NCBI RefSeq assembly: GCF_020179405.1 | Contig: NZ_JAICBZ010000038.1 | Coordinates: forward strand, 1-38,998 | DNA: 38,998 bases | Origin: Xinfangfangia pollutisoli | GTDB taxonomy: Bacteria; Pseudomonadota; Alphaproteobacteria; Rhodobacterales; Rhodobacteraceae | Reading direction: 5' to 3' | Shown: in pieces, positions 22,786-33,580 of the stretch | Layout of the letters: each line of letters starts with the position of its first letter | Position numbering within the stretch: position 1 is the first letter of the stretch | Translations under genes and position numbers: made by a program | Notes under the pieces: model-generated | The model's input: the letters and a program-made list of their open reading frames with translations, nothing else | Told to the model about the DNA's origin: nothing | Database searches by the model: none

Positions 22786-25497
22786 ATGGGCCCGGTGGCC
22801 CGGCTGACGGGCGTCACCCATCGTTACGGCGCGGTCGCGGCGCTGCAGGATGTCACGCTGGACATTCCGGCGGGCTGCATGGCGGGGCTGATCGGGCCGG
22901 ATGGCGTCGGCAAATCCACGCTGATGGCGCTGGTCGCGGGCGTGCGGCAGCTGCAGGCCGGGCAGGTCATGGTGCTGGGCGGCGATATGGGGCGGGCGCC
23001 GGTCCGCCGCGCCACCGCCCCGCGCATCGCCTATATGCCGCAGGGGCTGGGGCGGAACCTGTACCCGACCCTGACCGTGCGCGAGAATCTGGATTTCTTC
23101 GGGCTTCTGTTCGGGCAGGACCGCGCCGAACGCGACGCGCGCATCGCCATGCTGCTGAAGGCCACCGGGCTTGATCCCTTTCCCGACCGGCCGGCGGGCA
23201 AGCTGTCGGGCGGGATGAAGCAGAAGCTGTCGCTGTGTTCGGCGCTGATCCATGACCCCGACCTGTTGATCCTGGACGAGCCGACAACCGGGGTCGACCC
23301 TTTGTCGCGCGGTCAGTTCTGGGATCTGATCGACCATGTCCGCGCCCAGCGCCCGGGGATGAGCGTGCTGACCGCCACCGCCTATATGGAAGAGGCCGAC
23401 CGGTTCGACTGGCTGGCCGCGATGGATGCGGGCCGGGTGATCGCCAGCGGCACGCCGCAGGATCTGCGGCAGAAGGGCGGCGGCAAGACGCTGGAAGCGG
23501 CTTTCATCAACCTTCTGCCGGCGGATCGGCGCGGCGACCCCGCGCCGCTGATCCTGCCGCCGCGCCCCGACAGCGGCGATGCGGTGCCGGCGATCGAGGC
23601 GCGGCATCTGACCATGCGCTTTGGCGATTTCACCGCGGTCGACGATGTCAGCTTCACCATCCCGCAGGGCGAGATCTTCGGCTTCCTCGGCTCGAACGGG
23701 TGCGGCAAGTCGACGACGATGAAGATGCTGACCGGGCTTCTGACCCCGACCCAGGGCGAGACCGAGCTGTTCGGCGAACATATGACCAGCGGCGACATGC
23801 AAAGCCGGCTGCGCATCGGCTATATGTCGCAAGGCTTTTCGCTGTATGGCGAGTTGACGGTGCGGCAGAACCTGACCCTGCATGCGAGACTGTATGCGAT
23901 CCCGCCGGCCGACCGTGCCCCGCGCATCGCCGAAGTGCTGCGCGACTTCGACCTGCAGGCCGAGGCCGACGCCCTGCCGGAATCGCTGCCTTTGGGCATC
24001 CGGCAAAGGCTGCAGCTGGCGGTGGCGGTGCTGCACCGGCCGCGGATCCTGATCCTGGACGAGCCGACCTCGGGCGTCGATCCGGTGGCGCGCGATGTGT
24101 TCTGGCGCAAGCTGATCGGCCTGTCGCGCGACGATGGGGTGACGATCTTCATCTCGACCCATTTCATGAACGAGGCCGAGCGCTGCGACCGCATCTCGCT
24201 GATGCATGCCGGCAAGGTGCTGGAAGTGGGCGCCCCGGCCGAGATCGTCGCACGCCACCGCACGGACACGCTGGAAGCCGCCTTCATCGAGGTGCTGGCG
24301 CATGAAATGGGCGATGCGGCGCGGCCGCTGGGATCCGAAGGCATTGCGCCCGTGCCCACGCAAAACCCGGCGCGGCTGGCGGCGCTGATCCGCACCCGGG
24401 CCTATGCCTGGCGCGAGACGCTGGAACTGATGCGCGATCCGATCCGGCTGTTCTTCGCCCTGGCCGGCCCGGTGATCCTGTTCATCACCATGGGCTTCGG
24501 CATCTCTTTCGATGTCGACCGGCTCAGCTTCGGCGTGCTGGATCAGGATCAAAGCGCCGAAAGCCGCGGGCTGGCCGAGGGCTTTACCGCGATCCGCCAA
24601 TTCGCCGAGGGTGCGCCACTGGCCGGGCCGCAGGAGCTGGCGGCGCGGATGCGCCAGGGCGATCTGTCGCTGGCGCTGGAAATTCCCGACGGCTTCGGCA
24701 AGGCGCTGGCCCAGGGCGAAGCGCCGGAAATCTCGGTCTGGGTCGATGGCGCCATGCCGTTTCGGGCCGAAACCGCGCGCGGCTATGCGCTGGGGGTGAT
24801 CCAGCGCGCGGCCAAGGACAGGGCCGTCGCGGCCGGCGCCAGCACGCAGGATGCCGTCAGCTTCGAATTGCGCTTCCTGTTCAACCAGGCGTTCAAAAGC
24901 GCCAATGCGATGGTGCCCTCGATCCTGATGCTGATCCTGATGCTGATCCCGGCGATCATGGCCGCGATCAGCGTGGTGCGCGAAAAGGAAACCGGCACCA
25001 TCGCCAATTTTCGATCCACCCCGGTGACCCGGCCCGAATTCCTGATCGGCAAGCAATTGCCCTATATCGCCATTGCCTGGGGCGGGTTCTGGGTTCTGGC
25101 GGCGCTGGGGCGCGGGCTGTTCGGTGTGCCCTTCACCGGCCAGATCTGGGCCTTCGGCGCGGTGGCGCTGATCTATGTCACCGCCTCGACCGGGTTTGGG
25201 CAGCTGATGTCGTCGTTCACCGCAACCCAGGTGGCCGCGGTCTTTGCCACGGCGATCATCGCCATCATCCCGACGGTGAATTTTTCGGGCCTGATCGTGC
25301 CGACCTCGACCCTGGCCCTGCCCGGCAAGCTGATTGGCGAGGCTTTTCCCGGTGCCTGGTTCCAGCAGGTCAGCGTGGGGTCCTTCGTCAAGGGCTATGG
25401 CTGGCAGGATCTGGTCTTTCCCGCGCTGGTGCTGGCGGGCTTCGCGCTGACCTATCTGGGCCTGGCCATCCTGGGCCTGCGCAAGCAGGAGCGGTAG
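22786..25497 (+). CDS. rbbA: ABC transporter with two ATPase domains fused to a permease (RbbA-like)
   Basis: A 903-residue protein, close to the 911 of E. coli RbbA. ATPase domain 1 has the Walker A GPDGVGKST (37-45), LSGGM signature (140-144) and Walker B LLILDEP (about 160-166). ATPase domain 2 has Walker A GSNGCGKST (about 302-310) and Walker B LILDEP, but its signature is the degenerate LPLGIRQ. From about residue 550 an ABC-2 type permease begins, with one helix, a periplasmic loop and about five C-terminal helices. RbbA of E. coli was first described as a ribosome-associated ATPase; the permease part and the neighbours here argue for an exporter. The exported compound is unknown. Start and stop abut the flanking genes (3 bases and 0 bases), so the three are one operon. 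Confidence 0.93.
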   Translation: MGPVARLTGVTHRYGAVAALQDVTLDIPAGCMAGLIGPDGVGKSTLMALVAGVRQLQAGQVMVLGGDMGRAPVRRATAPRIAYMPQGLGRNLYPTLTVRENLDFFGLLFGQDRAERDARIAMLLKATGLDPFPDRPAGKLSGGMKQKLSLCSALIHDPDLLILDEPTTGVDPLSRGQFWDLIDHVRAQRPGMSVLTATAYMEEADRFDWLAAMDAGRVIASGTPQDLRQKGGGKTLEAAFINLLPADRRGDPAPLILPPRPDSGDAVPAIEARHLTMRFGDFTAVDDVSFTIPQGEIFGFLGSNGCGKSTTMKMLTGLLTPTQGETELFGEHMTSGDMQSRLRIGYMSQGFSLYGELTVRQNLTLHARLYAIPPADRAPRIAEVLRDFDLQAEADALPESLPLGIRQRLQLAVAVLHRPRILILDEPTSGVDPVARDVFWRKLIGLSRDDGVTIFISTHFMNEAERCDRISLMHAGKVLEVGAPAEIVARHRTDTLEAAFIEVLAHEMGDAARPLGSEGIAPVPTQNPARLAALIRTRAYAWRETLELMRDPIRLFFALAGPVILFITMGFGISFDVDRLSFGVLDQDQSAESRGLAEGFTAIRQFAEGAPLAGPQELAARMRQGDLSLALEIPDGFGKALAQGEAPEISVWVDGAMPFRAETARGYALGVIQRAAKDRAVAAGASTQDAVSFELRFLFNQAFKSANAMVPSILMLILMLIPAIMAAISVVREKETGTIANFRSTPVTRPEFLIGKQLPYIAIAWGGFWVLAALGRGLFGVPFTGQIWAFGAVALIYVTASTGFGQLMSSFTATQVAAVFATAIIAIIPTVNFSGLIVPTSTLALPGKLIGEAFPGAWFQQVSVGSFVKGYGWQDLVFPALVLAGFALTYLGLAILGLRKQER

Positions 25498-26616
25498 ATG
25501 CAAAGCCTGAAGAACATCGCGGCGTTGACGGTCAAGGAGTTGCGGGCGCTGGCGCGCGACCGGATCATGCTGGTGCTGATCCTGTACGTCTTCACCGCCG
25601 CGGTCTGGCTGGTGTCGAACGCCGCCTCGACCGAGGTGCATAACCTGTCGGTCGGCGTGGTGGACGAGGATCAAAGCCAGCTTTCCGCCCGGATCACCGA
25701 TGCGATCCAGGCGCCGATGTTCGCCTCGCCCGTGGCGCTGACGCCCGAAGCGGCGGCGCAGGCGCAGAAGGCGGGGCGCTATGTGCTGGTCCTGTCGATC
25801 CCGCCGGGGTTCGAGCGCGATCTGATGGCCGGCGGGACGGCGCAGCTGATGCTGCTGGTCGATGCAACGGCCGTCGCCCATGCCGGCAATGGCGCCACCT
25901 TCCTGCGCCAGGCGGTGCTGACCGAGATCGCCGCCTGGGCCGGGCCGCAGGCGGCCAGCACGTCTTCGGTGGATGTGGTGTTCCGCAATCTTTACAACCC
26001 CAACCTGTCGCCGATGTGGTTCACCGCGGTGATGCAGCTGATGAACAATGTGACCATCCTGATGCTGATCCTGTCGGGCTCGTCGCTGATCCGCGAACGC
26101 GAACACGGCACGATCGAGCATGTGCTGGTGATGCCGGTCCGCCCGCATGAGATTGCGCTGTCGAAGATCTGCGCCAATGGCGGCGTGATCCTGGGCGCCC
26201 AGATCCTGAGCCTGCTTCTGGTGGTCGAGGGGCTGATGGGTGTGCCGGTCACCGGCTCGTTGCCGCTTTATGTGACGGGGGCGCTGATCTATGTGCTGGC
26301 CATGGGCAGCATCGGGCTGTTGCTGGCGACGCTGGCGCAGAACATGGGGCAGTTCGGGCTGCTGGTCATTCCGGTGATCATCGTGATGTTCCTGCTGTCG
26401 GGCGCGATGACGCCGATGGAATCGATGCCCGACTGGCTGCGCCTTGCGGTGCGGCTGGTCAGCCCGGCGCCGCATTTCGTCAGCTTCGCCCAGGGGGTTC
26501 TGTATCGCGATGCCGGGCTTCTGACGGTCTGGCCCGAAATGGCGGCGATTGCCGCCATGGCGCTGGTGGCGGTGTCGCTGGTGCTGTGGCGGTTCCGCAA
26601 GGTGCTGTCGGCCTAA
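25498..26616 (+). CDS. yhhJ: ABC-2 type permease (YhhJ-like)
   Basis: A 372-residue membrane protein, matching the about 375 of YhhJ. It has one N-terminal helix (about 23-43, RIMLVLILYVFTAAVWLVSN), a large periplasmic domain with GVVDEDQSQLS and VLSIPPGFERDL, and about five C-terminal helices starting near residue 183. The IREREHGTIEHVLVMPV segment is the conserved ABC-2 coupling region. It probably pairs with the permease half of the RbbA-like protein to form the membrane channel. ATG 25498 follows the rbbA stop directly (TAGATG), so translation is coupled. It ends 24 bases from the convergent response regulator gene, with no clear terminator. Confidence 0.92.
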   Translation: MQSLKNIAALTVKELRALARDRIMLVLILYVFTAAVWLVSNAASTEVHNLSVGVVDEDQSQLSARITDAIQAPMFASPVALTPEAAAQAQKAGRYVLVLSIPPGFERDLMAGGTAQLMLLVDATAVAHAGNGATFLRQAVLTEIAAWAGPQAASTSSVDVVFRNLYNPNLSPMWFTAVMQLMNNVTILMLILSGSSLIREREHGTIEHVLVMPVRPHEIALSKICANGGVILGAQILSLLLVVEGLMGVPVTGSLPLYVTGALIYVLAMGSIGLLLATLAQNMGQFGLLVIPVIIVMFLLSGAMTPMESMPDWLRLAVRLVSPAPHFVSFAQGVLYRDAGLLTVWPEMAAIAAMALVAVSLVLWRFRKVLSA

Positions 26617-26640
26617 GCCGGCGGGCGCCGACGGGCAGCG

Positions 26641-27267
26641 TCACTCGGGCCGCTTGATCTCGGAGATCAGTTCCGCGACCGAGCGCATGTTCAGCTTTTC
26701 CAGAATCCGCGCGCGGTGATGGTCGATGGTGCGCGGGCTGATGCCCAGATCCGCCGCGATCTCTTTCGACGAAATCGCCGAGGGGCGCGCCACGATCCGC
26801 GCCACGATTTCGCGTTCGCGCTGGGTCAGGCTGTCAAAGCGCATCCGGTCGCGGCGGCTGCGTTCTTCCACCGTCAGCCGAGCGCGGGTGATCGCGAAAG
26901 CGGCTTCGATCCTTTCGATCAGCTCGGCCGGCCCGAAGGGCTTTTGCAGGAAATCCAGCGCCCCGGCCTTGATCGCCCGCACCGATTCCGGCACGCCGCC
27001 ATGGCCGGTGATGAAGATGACCGGAATGTCCACCTTCAGATCGTTCAGCTGCTGCTGCAGCTCCAGCCCGTTCATCCCGGGCATGCCGTAATCCAGCACC
27101 AGACAGCCGCGCATCGCAGGACGCAGCGCAGCCAGGAATTCCGGCCCCGACGCGAAAGTTTCAACCTGATAGCCGCGCATCGAAAGCGAAAACGACAGGG
27201 CGCTGCGGATGTCAGCGTCATCGTCCACCAGGTAAACCGTCAATACCTCACCGGCCTCGGCGACCAT
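26641..27267 (-). CDS. FixJ/LuxR-family response regulator
   Basis: A 208-residue protein: receiver domain (about 8-125) and LuxR-type helix-turn-helix (about 140-205). Acidic residues 15-17, phospho-acceptor Asp59 in CLVLDYGMPGMNG, Thr87 and Lys109 in LQKPFG are present. The output domain shows LTQREREIVARIV, SKEIAADLGISPRTIDHHRARI and LEKLNMRSVAEL. When phosphorylated it should bind DNA as a dimer. The start ATG 27267-27265 has GAGG seven bases upstream. It lies downstream of the sensor kinase gene on the same strand, with a 133-base gap that carries its own promoter and a structured leader. Targets are unknown; the adjoining exporter operon and the kinase gene itself are candidates. Confidence 0.95.
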   Translation of the reverse strand: MVAEAGEVLTVYLVDDDADIRSALSFSLSMRGYQVETFASGPEFLAALRPAMRGCLVLDYGMPGMNGLELQQQLNDLKVDIPVIFITGHGGVPESVRAIKAGALDFLQKPFGPAELIERIEAAFAITRARLTVEERSRRDRMRFDSLTQREREIVARIVARPSAISSKEIAADLGISPRTIDHHRARILEKLNMRSVAELISEIKRPE

Positions 27268-27306
27268 TACTGCCCTCGGTTGGGTGGGCCAGACCGAGAG
27301 CTGGCC
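27268..27306 (-). promoter_or_regulatory. Structured leader (possible H-type pseudoknot) of the response regulator gene
   Basis: Read on the minus strand, GGCCAG (27306-27301), CT, CTCGGT (27298-27293), CTGGCC (27292-27287), CACCCA, ACCGAG (27280-27275) and then GGCAGTA before ATG. GGCCAG pairs with CTGGCC and CTCGGT with ACCGAG; the pairs interleave, giving two 6-bp stems with loops of 2, 0 and 6 bases. The last strand includes GAG of the Shine-Dalgarno sequence. The structure starts at the predicted transcription start. Confidence 0.5.
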
Positions 27307-27311
27307 ATGAG

Positions 27312-27342
27312 ATTATATTAGTTAATTTGGGGGCAGGGGCAA
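27312..27342 (-). promoter_or_regulatory. Promoter for the response regulator gene
   Basis: On the minus strand TATAAT (27317-27312) is a perfect -10 box in an AT-rich island. TTGCCC (27342-27337) is a possible -35 with a long 19-base spacer. The predicted start is at about 27305-27306, giving a leader of about 39 bases. This would let the regulator be made independently of the upstream kinase gene. Confidence 0.6.
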
Positions 27343-27400
27343 CCGGCGGCAGCGGTCCATGCCTTGATTTTCCGAATTCTCTCAGACGCCTGCCAGCTTT

Positions 27401-29773
27401 CTAGGTCTCTGCCGCCGGGTCGGCCTCGGCCGGCTGGCAGATGCGCAGGGTAAAGCGGAAGCGCGCGCCATGCGGCTGGACCGGCTCGTGCCACAGCGCG
27501 CCGCCATGCGCGGTGATGATGGTGCGGCAGATCGACAGGCCAAGGCCCATGCCGCCGGGCTTGCCGGTCTCGAACCGGGTGAACAGCGCCTGGCCCGGCG
27601 CGACCCCCGGCCCGGTATCGGCGATCGTGACCGTGACCATGGCGCCCGCGCGGCGGGCCTGCACCGTCACCCGGCGGTCGGGCGCGGGAAGGCCGGCGCC
27701 GGCAATCGCCTCGATCGCGTTGCGCAACAGGTTCACCACGACCTGGGCGATCTGCACCCGGTTGCCCAGAACCGGCGGCAGGTCCGGCTCCAGCTGCGTT
27801 TCGACGGTCACCCCGGCCTCGGCGATCTCGACCTGGCACAGCTGCATGGTCTGTTCCAGCAGATCGGGCAGGCTGACCGGGCCGCTTTCGCCCTGGTCCT
27901 TGCGGATGAAGGCGCGCAGCGCGTGGATGATCTCGCCCGCGCGCATCGACTGGCGCATGATCTGATCCAGCAGCGCCCGCACCTCGGGCTGCGGCGCGGC
28001 GCTGCGGTTCAGCAGCAGCACCGCGGAATCGGCATTCTGCGCGATGGCGGTCAGCGGCTGGTTCAGCTCATGCGCCAGGCCCGAGGCCATCTGGCCCATC
28101 GTATTGCCGCGGGCGATATGGCTGAGATCGCGGTTGAGCCGCAGGATTTCGCGCTCTTTCTCGCGCGCTTCGGAAATGTCGTCGACCGTCACCACCGCAT
28201 GCAGCGGCGTGCCGGTGCGATCGCGGATCATGATCGCGTTGATGTTGACCCAGATCACCCGCCCGTCCCGGCAGCGCCAGCGCATTTGCTGATTGACCAC
28301 ATTGGTCGGCGTCTGGGCGCTGTCGAGCGGGTCGAAGTCCGGCTCTTCGGGATCGGCCAGATCCGACAGGGTCAGCTCTGCCATCTCGTCGGCGCTGTAG
28401 CCGGTGATGTCGCACAGCGCCTTGTTGGCCCGGATCACCCGGCCGGTGCCCGGCATCACCTGGGCCATGCCGCGGCTGGACAGGTCGAAGGTCATGCCAT
28501 ATTCGCGCTCGGCCTCGCGCCGGGCTTCGGTGGCCTGAATCAGCGTCTGTCCCGCACTTTCCAGTTCGGAATAGGTCTCGGCCGGCCCGGCGCTGGCATC
28601 CAGCTGGCCGGTCGCGATCAGGGCCGAGCGGTCGGCGAAATCGCGCAGCGGCCGCGACAGGCGCAGGGCCAGCGCCAGCCCGATCAGCCCTGTCACCACC
28701 GCCACCCCGGCCGCGATCCAAAGGTTGCTGCGCCGGTTGCGCTTGATCACCGCGGTGAAATCGTTCTCGGGGGCATAGACGGCGATGGTCCAGGGCAACG
28801 CATCGCTGTTCAGCTGCATCAGCGCCGAGACATAGCTTTCGCCCTTGTAGACGAATTGCGCGGGCATTTCCTGCACCGCGCGCAGGGCACCGTCCTTCAT
28901 CAGCGGCGAGAAGGCGGCGCGGGCGATCGGGTCTTCCAGTTCCAGGATGCTGGCGAAACGCAGCGTTCCGTCCTGGTCGCGCATGCGCAGCAGATCAATG
29001 TCGGGATGGGCGATCACATCGCCATTGTGGTTCATGATCAGCGCTTTGCCATGGGTGCCGATCGTCAGCCGCGCCAGGAAGTTCGAGATCATCGAGATCT
29101 CGATATCCACGCCCACAACGCCGCGGATCTGGCCCTGTTCGGTCAGCACCGGCGCGGCCAGGGTGATGCCCGGCTGCTGCGACGAGAAGAAGATGTAGGG
29201 ATCGGTCCAGATCGTCGTGCGCGCTTGCCGGGCGCGCAGATACCAGGGCCGGTCGCGCGGATCGAAGCGGTCCTGCGGGTCCGAACTGCGCTGCCGCACA
29301 TGAAAGTCATCGTCGCGCCAGATCAGCTCGGTCGAGCGCAGCCCCTCGGTGACGGTGATGATCTTCGAACGGATCGGGCCGGCCCCCCCGGGCGTGCGCA
29401 TGACATAGACGAAGGATCCATCCTCGCCGCCGTAATAGATGCCGGCGAATTGCGGGGTGATCTGCAATTGCTGGAACAGCAGCTTTTCCAGGATCTGCGG
29501 GTCGTCGCTGGCCACAACCCGGCTTTGCGCCAGCCGCGCGGCAAGTTCCGCCGCCCCCTGGGCCGGGCTGAGGAAGCCCTTGGAATGCTCGGTCGTGTTG
29601 ACGGCGACATCGGTCAGCAGATCGCGCGCATGGCGGATCAGCGCCCGTTCCGAGGTGACATAGGAACTGGTGACCACGGCCAGGACCGCAAAGAATTGCA
29701 GTCCCGCCAGGCTGATCGCCAGAATGGCACTGAAGGATCGGGTGATGGTCTGCTCCTGCCTCGAGGTCTGCAT
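27401..29773 (-). CDS. Membrane sensor histidine kinase with Cache, HAMP and PAS domains
   Basis: A 790-residue kinase. Helix 1 is at about residues 15-37, followed by a periplasmic double-Cache-like domain (to about 348, with the DPRDRPWYLRARQ and GVVGVDIEISMISNFL segments), helix 2 at about 350-372, HAMP, PAS (about 430-545) and the kinase core. The phospho-acceptor is His568 in GLAHELNQPLTAI; the ATPase domain has NLLRNAIEA, DTGPG and GMGLGLS. This HELNQPL type belongs with FixL/DctB-like kinases. It probably senses a small ligand in the periplasm and phosphorylates the FixJ-type regulator downstream. Start ATG 29773 fits the N-terminal helix. The upstream region has a palindrome cluster, and the gap to the regulator holds a separate promoter. 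Confidence 0.94.
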   Translation of the reverse strand: MQTSRQEQTITRSFSAILAISLAGLQFFAVLAVVTSSYVTSERALIRHARDLLTDVAVNTTEHSKGFLSPAQGAAELAARLAQSRVVASDDPQILEKLLFQQLQITPQFAGIYYGGEDGSFVYVMRTPGGAGPIRSKIITVTEGLRSTELIWRDDDFHVRQRSSDPQDRFDPRDRPWYLRARQARTTIWTDPYIFFSSQQPGITLAAPVLTEQGQIRGVVGVDIEISMISNFLARLTIGTHGKALIMNHNGDVIAHPDIDLLRMRDQDGTLRFASILELEDPIARAAFSPLMKDGALRAVQEMPAQFVYKGESYVSALMQLNSDALPWTIAVYAPENDFTAVIKRNRRSNLWIAAGVAVVTGLIGLALALRLSRPLRDFADRSALIATGQLDASAGPAETYSELESAGQTLIQATEARREAEREYGMTFDLSSRGMAQVMPGTGRVIRANKALCDITGYSADEMAELTLSDLADPEEPDFDPLDSAQTPTNVVNQQMRWRCRDGRVIWVNINAIMIRDRTGTPLHAVVTVDDISEAREKEREILRLNRDLSHIARGNTMGQMASGLAHELNQPLTAIAQNADSAVLLLNRSAAPQPEVRALLDQIMRQSMRAGEIIHALRAFIRKDQGESGPVSLPDLLEQTMQLCQVEIAEAGVTVETQLEPDLPPVLGNRVQIAQVVVNLLRNAIEAIAGAGLPAPDRRVTVQARRAGAMVTVTIADTGPGVAPGQALFTRFETGKPGGMGLGLSICRTIITAHGGALWHEPVQPHGARFRFTLRICQPAEADPAAET

Positions 29774-29838
29774 ATCGGCCCCCTGCGGGGCGAAGGGCGT
29801 CGCCGGGCTGGTTTAGCCACAAGCCCCGGGCAAAGGCA

Positions 29839-29858
29839 TAGGCAAAACTGCCTAGGCA
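29839..29858. promoter_or_regulatory. Palindrome cluster upstream of the sensor kinase gene
   Basis: TAGGCA-AAAC-TGCCTA (29839-29854) overlaps the perfect 10-base palindrome TGCCTAGGCA (29849-29858). This gives three copies of one half-site in 20 bases, about 65-85 bases before the kinase start. It could bind a dimeric regulator such as the neighbouring FixJ-type protein, which is inference. Confidence 0.4.
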
Positions 29859-29960
29859 AGTCTACGAATTTACGCCGGCTGCCGCAGGATGACACATGGT
29901 GCCTGTAAATGGTGCGATGTTTGCGCGTTTAAGGGGTTATCGCTTTTGTTGACCCAGCGC

Positions 29961-29983
29961 GGCCTGGCCCTAACGGCCAGGCC
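29961..29983 (+). terminator. GC-rich hairpin, possible weak terminator
   Basis: A 9-base perfect stem GGCCTGGCC / GGCCAGGCC with a CTAAC loop, followed on the plus strand by CGCCGTTTTG. The T run is short and four bases away. No plus-strand gene ends here, so the hairpin may belong to an unrecognised small transcript. Confidence 0.3.
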
Positions 29984-30059
29984 CGCCGTTTTGCGTAGCG
30001 CCGCAAAGGGCGGTCGGGCATTTGCTCCGCTTCCCTTTGCTGTGCAAGGCAGGGGCCAA

Positions 30060-30200
30060 GCTGCGGTCTTGCTGTTCGGGGTAAGTTGCGTTCAGGCAGT
30101 AAGGGGGTTCCCCAGGCCCTCTTGGCGGTATCGGTTTCCTTTAGAAGCCTGTCTCGATCTGCCCGGTCGCAGATCGTTCCCCGAGCAGCAAACCGTGCGG
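30060..30200 (+). ncRNA. ssrS: 6S RNA (candidate)
   Basis: The plus strand can fold as 6S RNA, which binds and restrains the housekeeping RNA polymerase. A long closing stem pairs TTGCTGTTCGGGG (30069-30081) with CCCCGAGCAGCAA (30179-30191), with one G-U pair. Inside, CAGGC (30093-30097) pairs with GCCTG (30147-30151). A hairpin CGATCTGC-CCGGTC-GCAGATCG (30155-30176) lies on the 3' side of the central bubble, as in other 6S RNAs. The segment ATCGGTTTCC-TTTAGAAGCCTG matches the conserved CUCGGUCCGUCCGAGAAGCCU part of E. coli 6S RNA in pattern, which fixes the strand. Ends are approximate. I saw no clear promoter or terminator. Its gene neighbours here (dnaE2 and the kinase) are both on the opposite strand. 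Confidence 0.72.
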
Positions 30201-30229
30201 CCACTCCCGTTACATGGAAACCGGCGCCG

Positions 30230-33576
<3,347 letters not shown>

Positions 33577-33580
<4 letters not shown>

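Larger units (their letters stand above)
29774..30229. other. 456-base non-coding region between the sensor kinase and dnaE2
   Basis: It holds, in order, a TAGGCA palindrome cluster (29839-29858), a hairpin GGCCTGGCC/GGCCAGGCC (29961-29983), a hairpin GCAAAGGG/CCCTTTGC (30003-30040) and the 6S RNA candidate (about 30060-30200). Short open frames occur on both strands but lack family features and overlap the RNA structure. Confidence 0.6.

Noticed and set aside
21739-26475. Open frame of 1578 codons on the minus strand, antisense to the exporter operon
   Set aside because: Same composition artefact; the plus-strand genes have clear ATPase and permease motifs.
27470-29908. Open frame of 812 codons antisense to the sensor kinase
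   Set aside because: No domain features, low-complexity Arg/Gln/His composition; the kinase frame is certain.
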